Positions 34,376 through 43,527 of a DNA stretch of 64,000 nucleotides are shown here, piece by piece. Source of the stretch: Alopecurus myosuroides (taxonomy: Eukaryota; Streptophyta; Magnoliopsida; Poales; Poaceae); the NCBI GenBank assembly GCA_028641055.1, contig CM054062.1, positions 272,943,092-273,007,091 of the forward strand. Reading direction: 5' to 3'. A program made the position numbers and the translations under genes. The stretch's first letter is position 1, and every line of letters begins with the position of its first letter. The notes beneath the pieces are model-generated. The model ran no database searches. It was not told the DNA's origin and saw nothing but the letters and a program-made list of their open reading frames with translations.

Positions 34376-37300
34376 TTATGTGGTTCTGTCCTCCGGGTCT
34401 ACTTGAGACCGGTAGTGCTCGAGTTCTTCTTTTCTACAGGCTTGCTCGGCCATTGCTGCGTCTCCTTCATCGCATTCAGCTGCTATATCTCGATTTCCAT
34501 GTATGGTAATGGTCTTCTTGGGACCCGCGATTTTTAGCTGTAGATACACGTAACACGGCCTAGCCATGAATTTGGCGTAAGCCGGCCTTCCGAATAACGC
34601 GTGATAAGGGCTGCGCAATTTGACTACCTCAAAGGTGAGCCACTCAACTCGATAGTTATCCTTTGACTCCCCAAAAGCTACCTCCAATGCGATTTTTCCC
34701 TCGGGGCACGCTGAATGACCCGACACTATCCCATGAAAACTGTTGAGCTTTTTTGTAGCTGAGACTCCTTGAGGCCCATGCGTAGGAAGGTTTCCCAATA
34801 CAGTATATTGATGCTGCTTCCACCATCCATCAAAACCTTTTTCAGCTCATATCCATTGACCTGCGGTGCGACTACTAATGCCAAGACTCCCGGGTGTTCC
34901 ACTCTTTCTGGGTGATCCCTTCTGCTCCATGTTACCTCCTGTTCTGACCATCTCAAGTATCTCGGGACAGCTGACGAAACTGAGTTGACCGCTTGCTTCA
35001 GTATCTTTTTGTCCTTGTTAGAGCCTCCTGTGGTATGCACATGATATTGACCCAATTGTTTGGGGTTAGCCTGGAAACCTCCTGCCCCCCTTGGTTATTA
35101 CCTTGATTTCCAGCCGCCGGGTTACCAGCTGGGGGTGGGCCATTGCCCGGGTTTCCCCCTGGACCCGGTCCTCCTCCTCGTCCTGCACCTCGCATAGCTA
35201 TGTTCACTTCCTCATTTTTCCATCTTTGTAAGTCAGCGCACTGCTCCAAGGAGTGGTTAGCTGGCCTGCCGTTCCTGCTGTGCTTCGGGCATGCCATTCT
35301 GAATATGTCCCAATTGTTACTCGGCCTTGGTGGTCCTTGATAGTTTCCTCCACTGTGATTACCTCCGTTGAAATTTCCTTCTGCTCTGGGTCTCGAAGAC
35401 CCGGCCTCTGTGTTGGCGACAAACTCGGAGCCTCCTTCAAACGGGCGCTTGTTCTGGCTATTTCCGTTATTACCCGGTGCTGATCTATTGCCGGTTCTTC
35501 CGCTATTGCTTGTGTTTGCTTTTACCTTTTTGTCATCAGCTTCCTCCTCCGTAGTATCTGTCGCAGCGTGCTTGTTGCACGCATCCATCAATTCTCCCAT
35601 TGTAACTTCCGATGCATTCCGACTTGACTTCATGCGAGTTAACTTTTGCACTAAAGGTATATACTTGCATGTTTTTGCCATAGCTTGTAGTGCATCCTTG
35701 GGCTGAATATCCGTGGACGAGTGAAGTATCTCCATAACCCGGCGCACCCAACTGCGCGCCGACTCTCCCTTCTTCTGGACGCATCGTTCTAGATCATCAA
35801 TAGTGAACAATTTCCTGCACGTCCCATGAAAGTGCTTGACAAACGCGGTCTTCAACTCCTCCCAGGACTTGATCGATCCTTCCGGCAAATTGGTGAACCA
35901 CAACTTTGCTGCCCCTTCTGACATCATCAAGTACATGAACTTGGCTTGGAGATTCTCGGATGCGTTGCGAATCGACATTGCCATCTCATAACTACTTAGC
36001 CATGTTTCCGGATCCATAGTTGGCTCGTAATTCACTACCTTCCCTGGCTCTTTGAATTTTTCCGGGTAAGGTTCAGCTCTGATATTGTCCGAGAGACACT
36101 TGGGTCCCGCAAGAACGGTCGAGGCCGGCCTTGCTCTAGAAACGTGTGATACAGCGGGGGGTGCGGCTGGGTGCGGTGCTGCGGGAAGTCCATGTGCTGC
36201 AGACCCGGCCGCGGCCCTCCGAGCCCTGGAACTGTCCACAACAGCCTGTGCTGCTGATGCTGCCTGAACGCGGGGAGGAGGCGGCATTTGCTGCTGCTCT
36301 TCCCTCCGCCGTGCTGAACTTGTCTGGATATTCCCTTGTTGCCGACTGACGTATGGCGTCCCGTGCATCCCGCTTCTATGATCCGGATAATTGGCTTGCT
36401 GTGCCACCGCAGTGTGCAACAGATCGATGGCTTGCCGGGTCTTCTCTGCATGGGGTGACTCTCCCACAGGGATTTGGTTTAACGCGAGTGTCGCCGCATA
36501 CACATTGTCCATGGGATTATTGTAGTGACCGGCTGGTGTGCGAAATCGCGATGGTGGCGGTGGTGGTAGATCGTTGCCGGTTGTGACTCTAGTCTGTGGT
36601 AGGGGTAACCCGGCCCGCTCATTTGCCGTATGTGTCCCCGCTGTTGCCGGTTGGGGTGCGGTTCCCTGGTTTACCACTGGTGTCGGCTGATCCTGAGGTG
36701 TGACAAATAAAGTAGCCGGATTAATAACCCCGCCCGTTGCTGGTAACCTAGTTTGATGCCTTTGATGTACTCTAGATGTTTCCTCCCGGAGCCGGGTTTC
36801 CAGCGCATCCAGCTCACGCTGCCGCGTGGCCATCCCTTGCCTTTCTGCCTCTACTTGCCTTCTTTGCTGTTCCAGCGCACGACGAGCCACGTCCAGATCC
36901 CTGACACGTTCCGCTGCATTTTCTGGAGTGATAACCGTTGCAAGAACCGTGGGGTCTAGAATCAGGTTATTATCGAATAAGGCCGGGTGACGCGGGTTTG
37001 AAGGACCCGCCCCTGGTGTCCGGTTTCCCAGGAATCCGAACGTATTTGCGTGCAACTCCTCGTCTGCTGCGCGGCTGGTCACTGATGCCGACTCTCCATC
37101 AACCCGGGCCAGAACCGGGTCTCCGTTAGCCGCGTCCTGCTGCTGGACCAATGCCTGAGCCGCCCCGACTGCTGCTGCGGTTGCGTTTTCTTGGTTGAGA
37201 TTGGCCGCGGGAGCGGTGTAGACCGCAACTCGGCGTATGATACTCGGTGTAAGTTCATGCTGTTCTTCTCCGGTGTTATTCTCCTCGTACCGGTTTTCCA

Positions 37301-37717
37301 GCAGATCCAAGATAGACTCGGTATCATCCTCTCTCTCGACCCGGTCGCGCGGGGTCCATGCCGGCTCCTCCGGCTGTTCCCACTTTGCGATGGGTTCTTC
37401 CGCCGGATACGTCGTTCCGATCGATTCTTCATCATCTGATCGGATAGAAGTGGCTTCCCCTGACACAGAATCAGATCCAAAATTGTCAGGGATCGAACCG
37501 GAAGTACATACCATGCCAATGAAGACGCTGATCCGGCCGATTGTCACGACAGATCCGGATTCGAGGCGATCCGATTCTGGCCCCCAGCCGGAATCGTCCA
37601 CCGTCTTTTCTCCTTTGTGGTCGATGTAGATCTCGCCGACGACGAGATTCTCCATGTTCTTCCGAGCTTCTCCCGTGATGTAAACACCTTTGGACGTAGG
37701 CCCCACGGTGGGCGCCA
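34376..37717 (-). pseudogene. Gypsy 2 gag-protease, frameshifted
   Basis: Minus strand; one long frame runs from the primer-binding region to about 35085. The N-terminal part has GVYITGEARKNMENL. The capsid-like retrotransposon gag domain (EPTMDPETWLSSYEMAM, AKLWFTNLPEGSIKSWEEL) is at about 36040-35850, followed by a Gly/Asn/Pro-rich tail. A one-base loss in a G/C run near 35085 shifts the frame; protease (VLMDGGSSINIL) follows at about 34850-34810. A further shift occurs near 34740 and a TAA at about 34376. The start codon is uncertain because the frame is open back into the LTR. Gag would package element RNA in the cytoplasm. Confidence 0.85.
37700..37717 (-). promoter_or_regulatory. Gypsy 2 primer-binding site, tRNA-Lys type
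   Basis: Two bases inside the 5' LTR the minus strand reads TGGCGCCCACCGTGGGGC, complementary to the 3' end of plant tRNA-Lys(CUU) as I recall it. The Gypsy 1 counterpart at 41090-41107 has one mismatch (TGGTGCCC). Confidence 0.8.
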
Positions 37718-37719
37718 AC

Positions 37720-38198
37720 TGTCGTGGGATAATCACGGCAGACGTTACCGGGGGTAACTGATCTTGGGGCAAGACGACACAGGCGTTTGGGAGAGGGTTT
37801 AGCTCAGAGGAAAACATGATGCAACTCGATCTGGTAGCCGGCAATCAAAGTCGCCGAGTCTCCGATCTTGATATAACAACTCAACTCTAGGGTTACACTG
37901 GATGCTCGATACCAAGCGATATTGCTAGGGTTCTCATATCTCTTTCAACTACTCCTAGGGGTCGGTTTATAAAGCACCCGTACCCCCCTGACTTACCCTC
38001 CAAGGCGTACCATGGATCCTACCCGGACACGGCGCACAAACCCTAACTTCCCTTTACCGTAACCCACAATCCGGGTTACTGGGCCTACAAACTTGGGCCT
38101 TCCAAAAGTTTCTTTATCCTTGGCCAGATCCTGCGCAACGTCCTTTGGGCCGGGTTACTCCTTGGAGTTTGGTCTACCGGGTTATTATCCCCCCATCA
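37720..38198 (-). repeat. Gypsy 2 5' LTR
   Basis: 479 bp, paired with 28222-28700. Ends TG...CA. The right-hand 5-bp duplication CGTCC follows at 38199-38203. Confidence 0.93.
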
Positions 38199-39252
38199 CG
38201 TCCATCAATTCTCCCATTGTAACCTCTGAAGCGTGCCGACTGGACTTCATGCGTGTCAGCTTTTGCACTAAGGGTATGTATTTGCATGTTTTCGCCATAG
38301 CTTGTAATGCATCCTTTGGCTGGATATCAGTAGAAGAGTGGAGAATTTTCATAACCCGGTGCACCCAGCTGCGCGCCGACTCTTCCTTCTTCTGAACACA
38401 TCGCTCTAAATCATCGATCGTAAACAACTTCCTCCACGTCCCATGAAAGTGCTTGATGAAGGCAGTTTTCAGCTCGTCCCACGAATTGACGGACTTTGCG
38501 GGTAGGTTATTGAACCATAACTTTTCTGCTCACTCTGACATCATTAGGTACATAAACTTGGCTTCAAGATTCTCAGATGCATTGCGAATCGACATAGCCA
38601 TCTCGTAACTGCTCAACCAAGTCTCGGGGTCCATAGTCGGCTCATAATTAACCACTTTACCCGGTTCCTTGAATTTATCCGGGTAAGGCTCAGCCCTGAT
38701 GGCATCCGATAAACACTTAGGCCCGGCGAGGTTTGCCGGTACTGGCCTCACTCGGGAAACGTGTGATGCTGCAGTGGGTACGACGGGGGGTGCAACCGCT
38801 ACTGGTCCCCGTACCGCAGACCCGGCTGCTGCTCGCCTGACTCGCGAACTGTCCACAATGGCTTGCGCTGCTGATACTGCAGGTGTTGCCGGTCTATGGG
38901 GAGGAGGCGGCATTTGCTGCTGCTTTGCCTTCCGCCTTGCCGAACTTGACTGAATATACCCGGTATTCCCGGGCTGCCGGCTGACATACGGTGTCCCGTG
39001 CAAACCACTTCTATGATCCGGATAATTTGCTTGTTGGGCCACTGCGGTGCGCAACAGGTCTATCGCCCGCCGGGTCTCCACTGCGTGGGGTGGCTCTCCT
39101 ACGGGGATGCGGTCAAGTGCCAATGTTGCTGCATATACGTTGTCCATGGGGTTATTGAAGTGACCCGGTGGGGTATGAAATCGTGGCGGTGGTGGTGGTG
39201 CTGTATTGCCAACAGTGACTCCTATTTGTAACGTGGGTAATCCGTCTTGCAC
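38199..39252 (-). pseudogene. Gypsy 1 gag, central part
   Basis: Minus strand. It continues the gag reading interrupted by Gypsy 2: from the inverted-duplication edge (39252; TVGNTAPPPPPRFHTPPG) through the gag capsid-like domain (EPTMDPETWLSSYEMAM at about 38640-38590) to SSRHASEVTMGELMD at the insertion point. A stop or frameshift near 38530 splits it. Compared with Gypsy 2, about 130 residues preceding this segment are missing and replaced by the inverted copy. Confidence 0.85.
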
Positions 39253-39255
39253 GTT

Positions 39256-40383
39256 CCCGGTTCAAAGGTAATCGCGCAAGACCCGGCTCAAGGAGGAGGA
39301 GTTTCTAGAAGGCCCAAGAAGGAGCGTAGGCCTAGTAACCCGCATTTTGGGGGTTAAGATTAGGAAACTTAGGGCTGTGTGCGGTTTCCGGGTAGGATTC
39401 CGGGTGTATCTTGTATAGGAAGCCAGGGAGCCGGGTAACATATAAACCGGCTCCTAGGGTTAGAAACAGAGAGCTTCACCAGATATTCGAGTATCCTGTA
39501 ATACGAGAGTTGATAGTAGAAACCCTAGATCGGAGACTCGGCGACATTATCGCCAGAGCTACCAGATCGATTGATAGCATGATTTCCCCTGGGCTAAACC
39601 CTCTCCCAAACACCAGAGTCGATTTGCCCCAAAGTAAGTTACCCCTGGTAACGTCTGCCGTGATTATCCCACGACAGTTGGTGCCCACCGTGGGGCCTAC
39701 GTCCAAGGGTGTTTACATCACGGGAGAAGCTCGGGAAAGCATGAAGAACCTCGTCATCGGCGATATCACCACCAACCCCGAAGGAGAGAAGATGGTGGAC
39801 GACCTTGGTTGGGGACCAGAGTTGGATCTACTTGAAACCGGATCTGTCATCACGATCGGCCGGGTCAACGTCTTCGTCGGTATGGTACGTGTGTCCGGTT
39901 CTGTTCCTGATGATATTGAATATGATTCTGTGTCAGGAGAAGCGACTTGCGTTCAATCGGACGGAGAAGAGTCGGTCGGGACAGCCGATCCGGTAGAAGA
40001 GCCCACCGCGAAGAGGGAACAGCCGGAGGAGCCGGCATGGACCCCGCGCGGCCGGGTCGCGAGAGAAGAGGATACCGAGTCTATCCTGCACCTGCTGAAA
40101 GATCGGTACGAGGAAGATAGCTGTGACGAGGAGGAATACGAATCATCACCAGACATCGCGCGCCGGGTCGCGGTCTACACAGCCCCTGCAATCCATCTCA
40201 ATTAGGGGGATGTGACGACAGCCGCGGCCGGAGCGGCGCGAGCACTGGCCCAACAGCAGGCACCGATTAACGGAAACCCGGTTATAGCCCGGGTCGACGG
40301 AGAGTCGGCTTCAGTAACCAGCCACACCGGAGAAAGCGAGCGGCAGAGAAACATGTTTGGATTCATGGCGAACAGAACACCAA
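39256..40383 (+). repeat. Left arm of a 1128-bp inverted duplication (LTR + PBS + gag start)
   Basis: Reverse-complement copy of 40403-41530, with only about seven mismatches seen by eye. It contains 421 bp of LTR (39256-39676), the tRNA-Lys primer site (39679-39696) and the first part of gag on the plus strand (open 39411-40205), with the same in-frame TAG at about 40203 as the right arm. It is separated from the other arm by a 19-bp spacer (40384-40402). Confidence 0.95.
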
Positions 40384-40402
40384 GAGCGGCTCAGAAACAT
40401 GT

Positions 40403-41107
40403 TTGGTGTTCTGTTCGCCATGAATCCAAACATGTTTCTCTGCCGCTCGCTTTCTCCGGTGTGGCTGGTTACTGAAGCCGACTCTCCGTCGACCCGGGCT
40501 ATAACCGGGTTTCCGTTAATCGGTGCCTGCTGTTGGGCCAGTGCTCACGCCGCTCCGGCCGCGGCTGTCGTCACATCCCCCTAATTAAGATGGATTGCAG
40601 GGGCTGTGTAGACCGCGACCCGGCGCGCGATGTCTGGTGATGATTCGTATTCCTCCTCGTCACAGATATCTTCCTCGTACCGATCTTTCAGCAGGTGCAG
40701 GATAGACTCGGTATCCTCTTCTCTCGCGACCCGGCCGCGCGGGGTCCATGCCGGCTCCTCCGGCTGTTCCCTCTTCGCGGTGGGCTCTTCTACCGGATCG
40801 GCTGTCCCGACCGACTCTTCTCCGTCCGATTGAACGCAAGTCGCTTCTCCTGACACAGAATCATATTCAATATCATCAGGAACAGAACCGGACGCACGTA
40901 CCATACCGACGAAGACGTTGACCCGGCCGATCGTGATGACAGATCCGGTTTCCAGTAGATCCAACTCTGGTCCCCAACCAAGGTCGTCCACCATCTTCTC
41001 TCCTTCGGGGTTGGTGGTAATCTCGCCGATGACGAGGTTCTTCATGCTTTCCCGAGCTTCTCCCGTGATGTAAACACCCTTGGACGTAGGCCCCACGGTG
41101 GGCACCA
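40403..41107 (-). pseudogene. Gypsy 1 gag, N-terminal part
   Basis: Minus strand, directly inside the 5' LTR and primer site (41090-41107). The frame reads GVYITGEARESMKNLVIGE through acidic sequence to an in-frame TAG at about 40581, then ARVDGESASVTSHTGESE up to the centre of the palindrome at 40403. It is homologous to the Gypsy 2 gag N-terminus. The frame is also open back through the LTR to 41375. Confidence 0.85.
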
Positions 41108-41530
41108 ACTGTCGTGGGATAATCACGGCAGACGTTACCAGGGGTAACTTACTTTGGGGCAAATCGACTCTGGTGTTTGGGAGAGGGTTTAGCCCAGGGG
41201 AAATCATGCTATCAATCGATCTGGTAGCTCTGGCGATAATGTCGCCGAGTCTCCGATCTAGGGTTTCTACTATCAACTCTCGTATTACAGGATACTCGAA
41301 TATCTGGTGAAGCTCTCTGTTTCTAACCCTAGGAGCCGGTTTATATGTTACCCGGCTCCCTGGCTTCCTATACAAGATACACCCGGAATCCTACCCGGAA
41401 ACCGCACACAGCCCTAAGTTTCCTAATCTTAACCCCCAAAATGCGGGTTACTAGGCCTACGCTCCTTCTTGGGCCTTCTAGAAACTCCTCCTCCTTGAGC
41501 CGGGTCTTGCGCGATTACCTTTGAGCCGGG
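40403..41530 (-). repeat. Right arm of the 1128-bp inverted duplication
   Basis: The original copy: gag N-terminal region, primer site and most of the 5' LTR of Gypsy 1. The LTR continues past the arm to its proper end at 41573. The arms and spacer together form a palindrome of about 2.3 kb. Confidence 0.95.
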
Positions 41531-41573
41531 TTTCACCTTGGCATTAGCCTACCGGGTTATCATCCCTCCACCA
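41110..41573 (-). repeat. Gypsy 1 5' LTR
   Basis: 464 bp paired with 14125-14588. Followed by the duplication GGTCC (41574-41578). Confidence 0.93.
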
Positions 41574-42518
41574 GGTCCCACCTGGTTATTGGACATGTGC
41601 CCAATTTCTTCCGAGCTTTGCATAATACGACGTCCTCGGCCTTGGTGAACCCCTTGGTTCTCTGGGAGAACCTTGGCGGCAGCAGCCGCGGCACCATGCT
41701 TGCGCCTCGTCTGTGCAGATGCTTGGTGATTAATCTCATCCTCGAATAATGGCTCGGCCTCGTTGCCCATCACATCTTGGGTCTGCTCCATATTTTCTCC
41801 ATACCCAACTTCCTCGGCCGCTTTACCGAGGACAGTGCCCAAGAAATCAGCCCCAGGGTCATCCAGGTTCTCACCCTGTCCTTGTCCTTCCTCGAAGTAC
41901 ATGTAATCCTCCGCCCCCATTTCATCGACCAGGTTGCGCGCGCTCGGGAGATCGGCCTCCGAGATCACCAGCGGCAGCTTCCTCCTCGCCACGCCGACCT
42001 CCGTGGGGGAATCAGTGGATAGTGGGTCCGCGTTGAGGTCAAGGGGAGGAAAGACCACCGACGACCGACCCAGCCGGCTCCCGACAAGTTGTACGCCGCC
42101 GGACAGATATCCATATATAGCGGGGTGGGGATGGTGACATGGTCGGTGTCCTTGGAGGCTTGTGAACCGATGAGCCCAAGCTCGCGGCCATGGCGTTGGC
42201 GGCCGCCGCCGCAACAGCTTTCGGCTCGGCGACGATGTACAACATGCGGAGGGTTGCCAGGATGCCAGCTTAGGCGCCAGCTTGCAAAGCTTTGAAGGTG
42301 ATGGCCGCTTCCTCCGCTCGCCGCACGAGTCCGACAACTACTTCAATGGACTTCGCAGCCTTCACAGTGACCTGCCTCCTCCTCCCGTCGCCGCGCTTCT
42401 GGGACTCCGACGTCCTCTCCGCCGGGGTGAGCTGTTTTTTTGGCTTCTTTTTGGACGCGGCGGGGACGTCGTCCAAGGGATCGGACGCGCCGGGATGGGT
42501 GGGGAACTGATCAGCCAC
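41574..42518 (-). pseudogene. Harbinger ORF1 (SANT / NAM-associated) pseudogene, 5' part
   Basis: Minus strand, N-terminal part of the gene whose 3' part is at 13300-14119. It begins near ADQFPTHPGASDP at 42515 with ASKKKPKKQLTPAE, passes a stop at about 42270 and several frame changes (RTPTMSPSPP, VVFPPLDLNAD, ENLDDPGADFLG, EAEPLFEDEI), and ends at NNQVG at the Gypsy 1 insertion. The TPTMSPSPP and FPPLDLNA motifs are ones I associate with grass NAM-associated/myb-like Harbinger ORF1 proteins. It is multiply frameshifted and cannot encode a protein. Confidence 0.7.
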
Positions 42519-42858
42519 ATCGGCTTCTTCAGCGATGGCGGCAACAACGACGGCGTCCGTGGGATGTTTTGGCCTGGGAGTCGGGAGCGAAAGCGTCGAA
42601 GTGTCCTTGGCGTGCCACAGACAGGCGAGCCAGGATACAACTAGGGAGGGAATTGGCGGGACAGCGAAAACATCCGCATGCGTCCGTGCCGACGCGTTTC
42701 TGTCCGAAATATGGGTCAGGAATGGCTCGAAACGGACGGGAAACCGGCAATCTGTCCGAATTCTTTAAATGGGTCGCGCGCGTTGGGCCATGCTTTTGCC
42801 CCGCGCGGATAGACTCGGACGCAAACGGACCAAATGGGCTGGCGCGTCGAAATTGCTC
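42519..42858. other. Right terminal region of the Harbinger-like element
   Basis: Non-coding sequence between the ORF1 start and the right TIR. The last 29 bp are the inverted counterpart of 12983-13011. GC-rich and rich in CGGAC words, mirrored near the left end. Confidence 0.6.
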
Positions 42859-42861
42859 TAA

Positions 42862-43231
42862 AAATGTCTTACTACGACCAAACCACCACCTACCATCGTT
42901 ATCGTTGCCGTGCAAAGTCGCCACACAGAACTCACTCATAGCCAACCGGGCACGTGCTAATCACGTCTAGCCCGAGGAAAGCGTGAACGTGATTGTGTAT
43001 CTTCAAGATGACACCCAAAAGAGGGGGAAACGACGTCAAAATGTTGTCGTTGCCCGACCCCGCGCCAAGGTTGTCGAACCGGCTCACATATCCGTCAAAT
43101 TGTACACATGTGAAGCGGCGGTAGCGCCATTGCCATGTCAAAACCGTCCCAACCCTTGCCTCCAGCAACTACCAGAGGGACAGATCCGAGCAAGCGTGTG
43201 TAGGCTTCATAAGTCTAAGACCTGGACATGC
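42862..43231. other. Unassigned sequence between Harbinger and the LINE
   Basis: No repeat boundary or domain recognised. A minus-strand frame (43168-42932) is open but shows no known motif. Confidence 0.4.
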
Positions 43232-43527
43232 TTCTCTAGCTAGACATCAAAAAAATCTTTTGACTCCGTTCGTTGGGACTATCTCCTAGGTATTCTCCAA
43301 AAGTGGGGCTTCCCCTCAAGATTTTTTGATTGGCTTGCGATGCTTTTCTCCACCGCGACCTCCCGGTGCTTGTGAATGGGATTCCCGGGGCTTCAATCAA
43401 GCATGGGAAAGGTTTAAGACAAGGAGACCCTCTCTCCCCGCTTTTATTCGTGCTCGCTATTGACCCATTGCAATTTATTCTTGACCGAGCCACGACAAAT
43501 GGGGACCTTCATCGTCTTAGGAGGCGT
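43232..43527 (+). pseudogene. LINE reverse transcriptase pseudogene, first part
   Basis: Plus strand. Motifs of a non-LTR RT are readable across frames: FDSVRWDYLLGILQKWGFP, then after a one-base loss VNGIPGASIKHGKGLRQGDP and LSPLLFVLAIDPLQ (the RQGDPLSP block is diagnostic). An extra A in the A-run near 43250 also shifts the frame. It is interrupted at 43527 by the Copia element and resumes at 62393. The 5' part of the LINE is absent. Confidence 0.85.

Larger units (their letters stand above)
28222..38198 (-). mobile_element. Gypsy LTR retrotransposon 2, pol-deleted, nested in gag of Gypsy 1
   Basis: LTRs of 479 bp at 28222-28700 and 37720-38198 differ at only about 4 positions. Flanking duplications are CGTCT (28217-28221) and CGTCC (38199-38203), one mismatch. 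Removing the element rejoins the gag frame of Gypsy 1. Minus orientation: 5' LTR right, tRNA-Lys primer site, gag-protease with a few frameshifts, a tiny RT remnant, then the antisense gene on plus, polypurine tract and 3' LTR. It lacks RNase H and integrase. It is a related but distinct subfamily: LTR and protein sequences differ clearly from Gypsy 1. Confidence 0.93.
14125..41573 (-). mobile_element. Gypsy LTR retrotransposon 1 (Tat-lineage layout), host of three later changes
   Basis: Paired 464-bp LTRs (14125-14588 and 41110-41573) and perfect 5-bp duplications GGTCC (14120-14124, 41574-41578) define the element. The coding strand is minus: 5' LTR on the right, tRNA-Lys primer site, gag-protease, RT, RNase H, second RNase H, integrase, then an antisense spliced gene, polypurine tract and 3' LTR on the left. 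I counted about 12 differences between LTRs. It contains a solo LTR (17846-21399), Gypsy 2 (28222-38198) and an inverted duplication (39256-40402). Gag, RT, RNase H and integrase all have stops or frameshifts. It resembles Triticeae Gypsy families such as Fatima, but that name is a guess from memory. Confidence 0.93.
12983..42858 (-). mobile_element. PIF/Harbinger-like transposon with ORF1 remnant, interrupted by Gypsy 1
   Basis: The left end reads GAGCAACTCCAATGAGCC and the reverse complement of the right end reads GAGCAATTTCGACGCGCC; both continue to CCCATTTGG, a TIR of about 29 bp. Both ends abut TAA (12980-12982, 42859-42861), the 3-bp TWA target typical of PIF/Harbinger. Without the 27.4-kb Gypsy insertion the element is about 2.4 kb. 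It contains only a pseudogene of the SANT/NAM-like ORF1 and no DDE transposase, so it is non-autonomous. It is the outermost and therefore oldest layer of this nest. Confidence 0.75.

Noticed and set aside
39411..40205. 264-codon plus-strand frame as an independent gene
   Set aside because: It is the inverted duplicate of the Gypsy 1 LTR and gag start, with the same stop codon as the right arm.
39256..41530. The palindrome as a fold-back transposon
   Set aside because: The arms are LTR, primer site and gag of the surrounding element, with no flanking duplication of their own.
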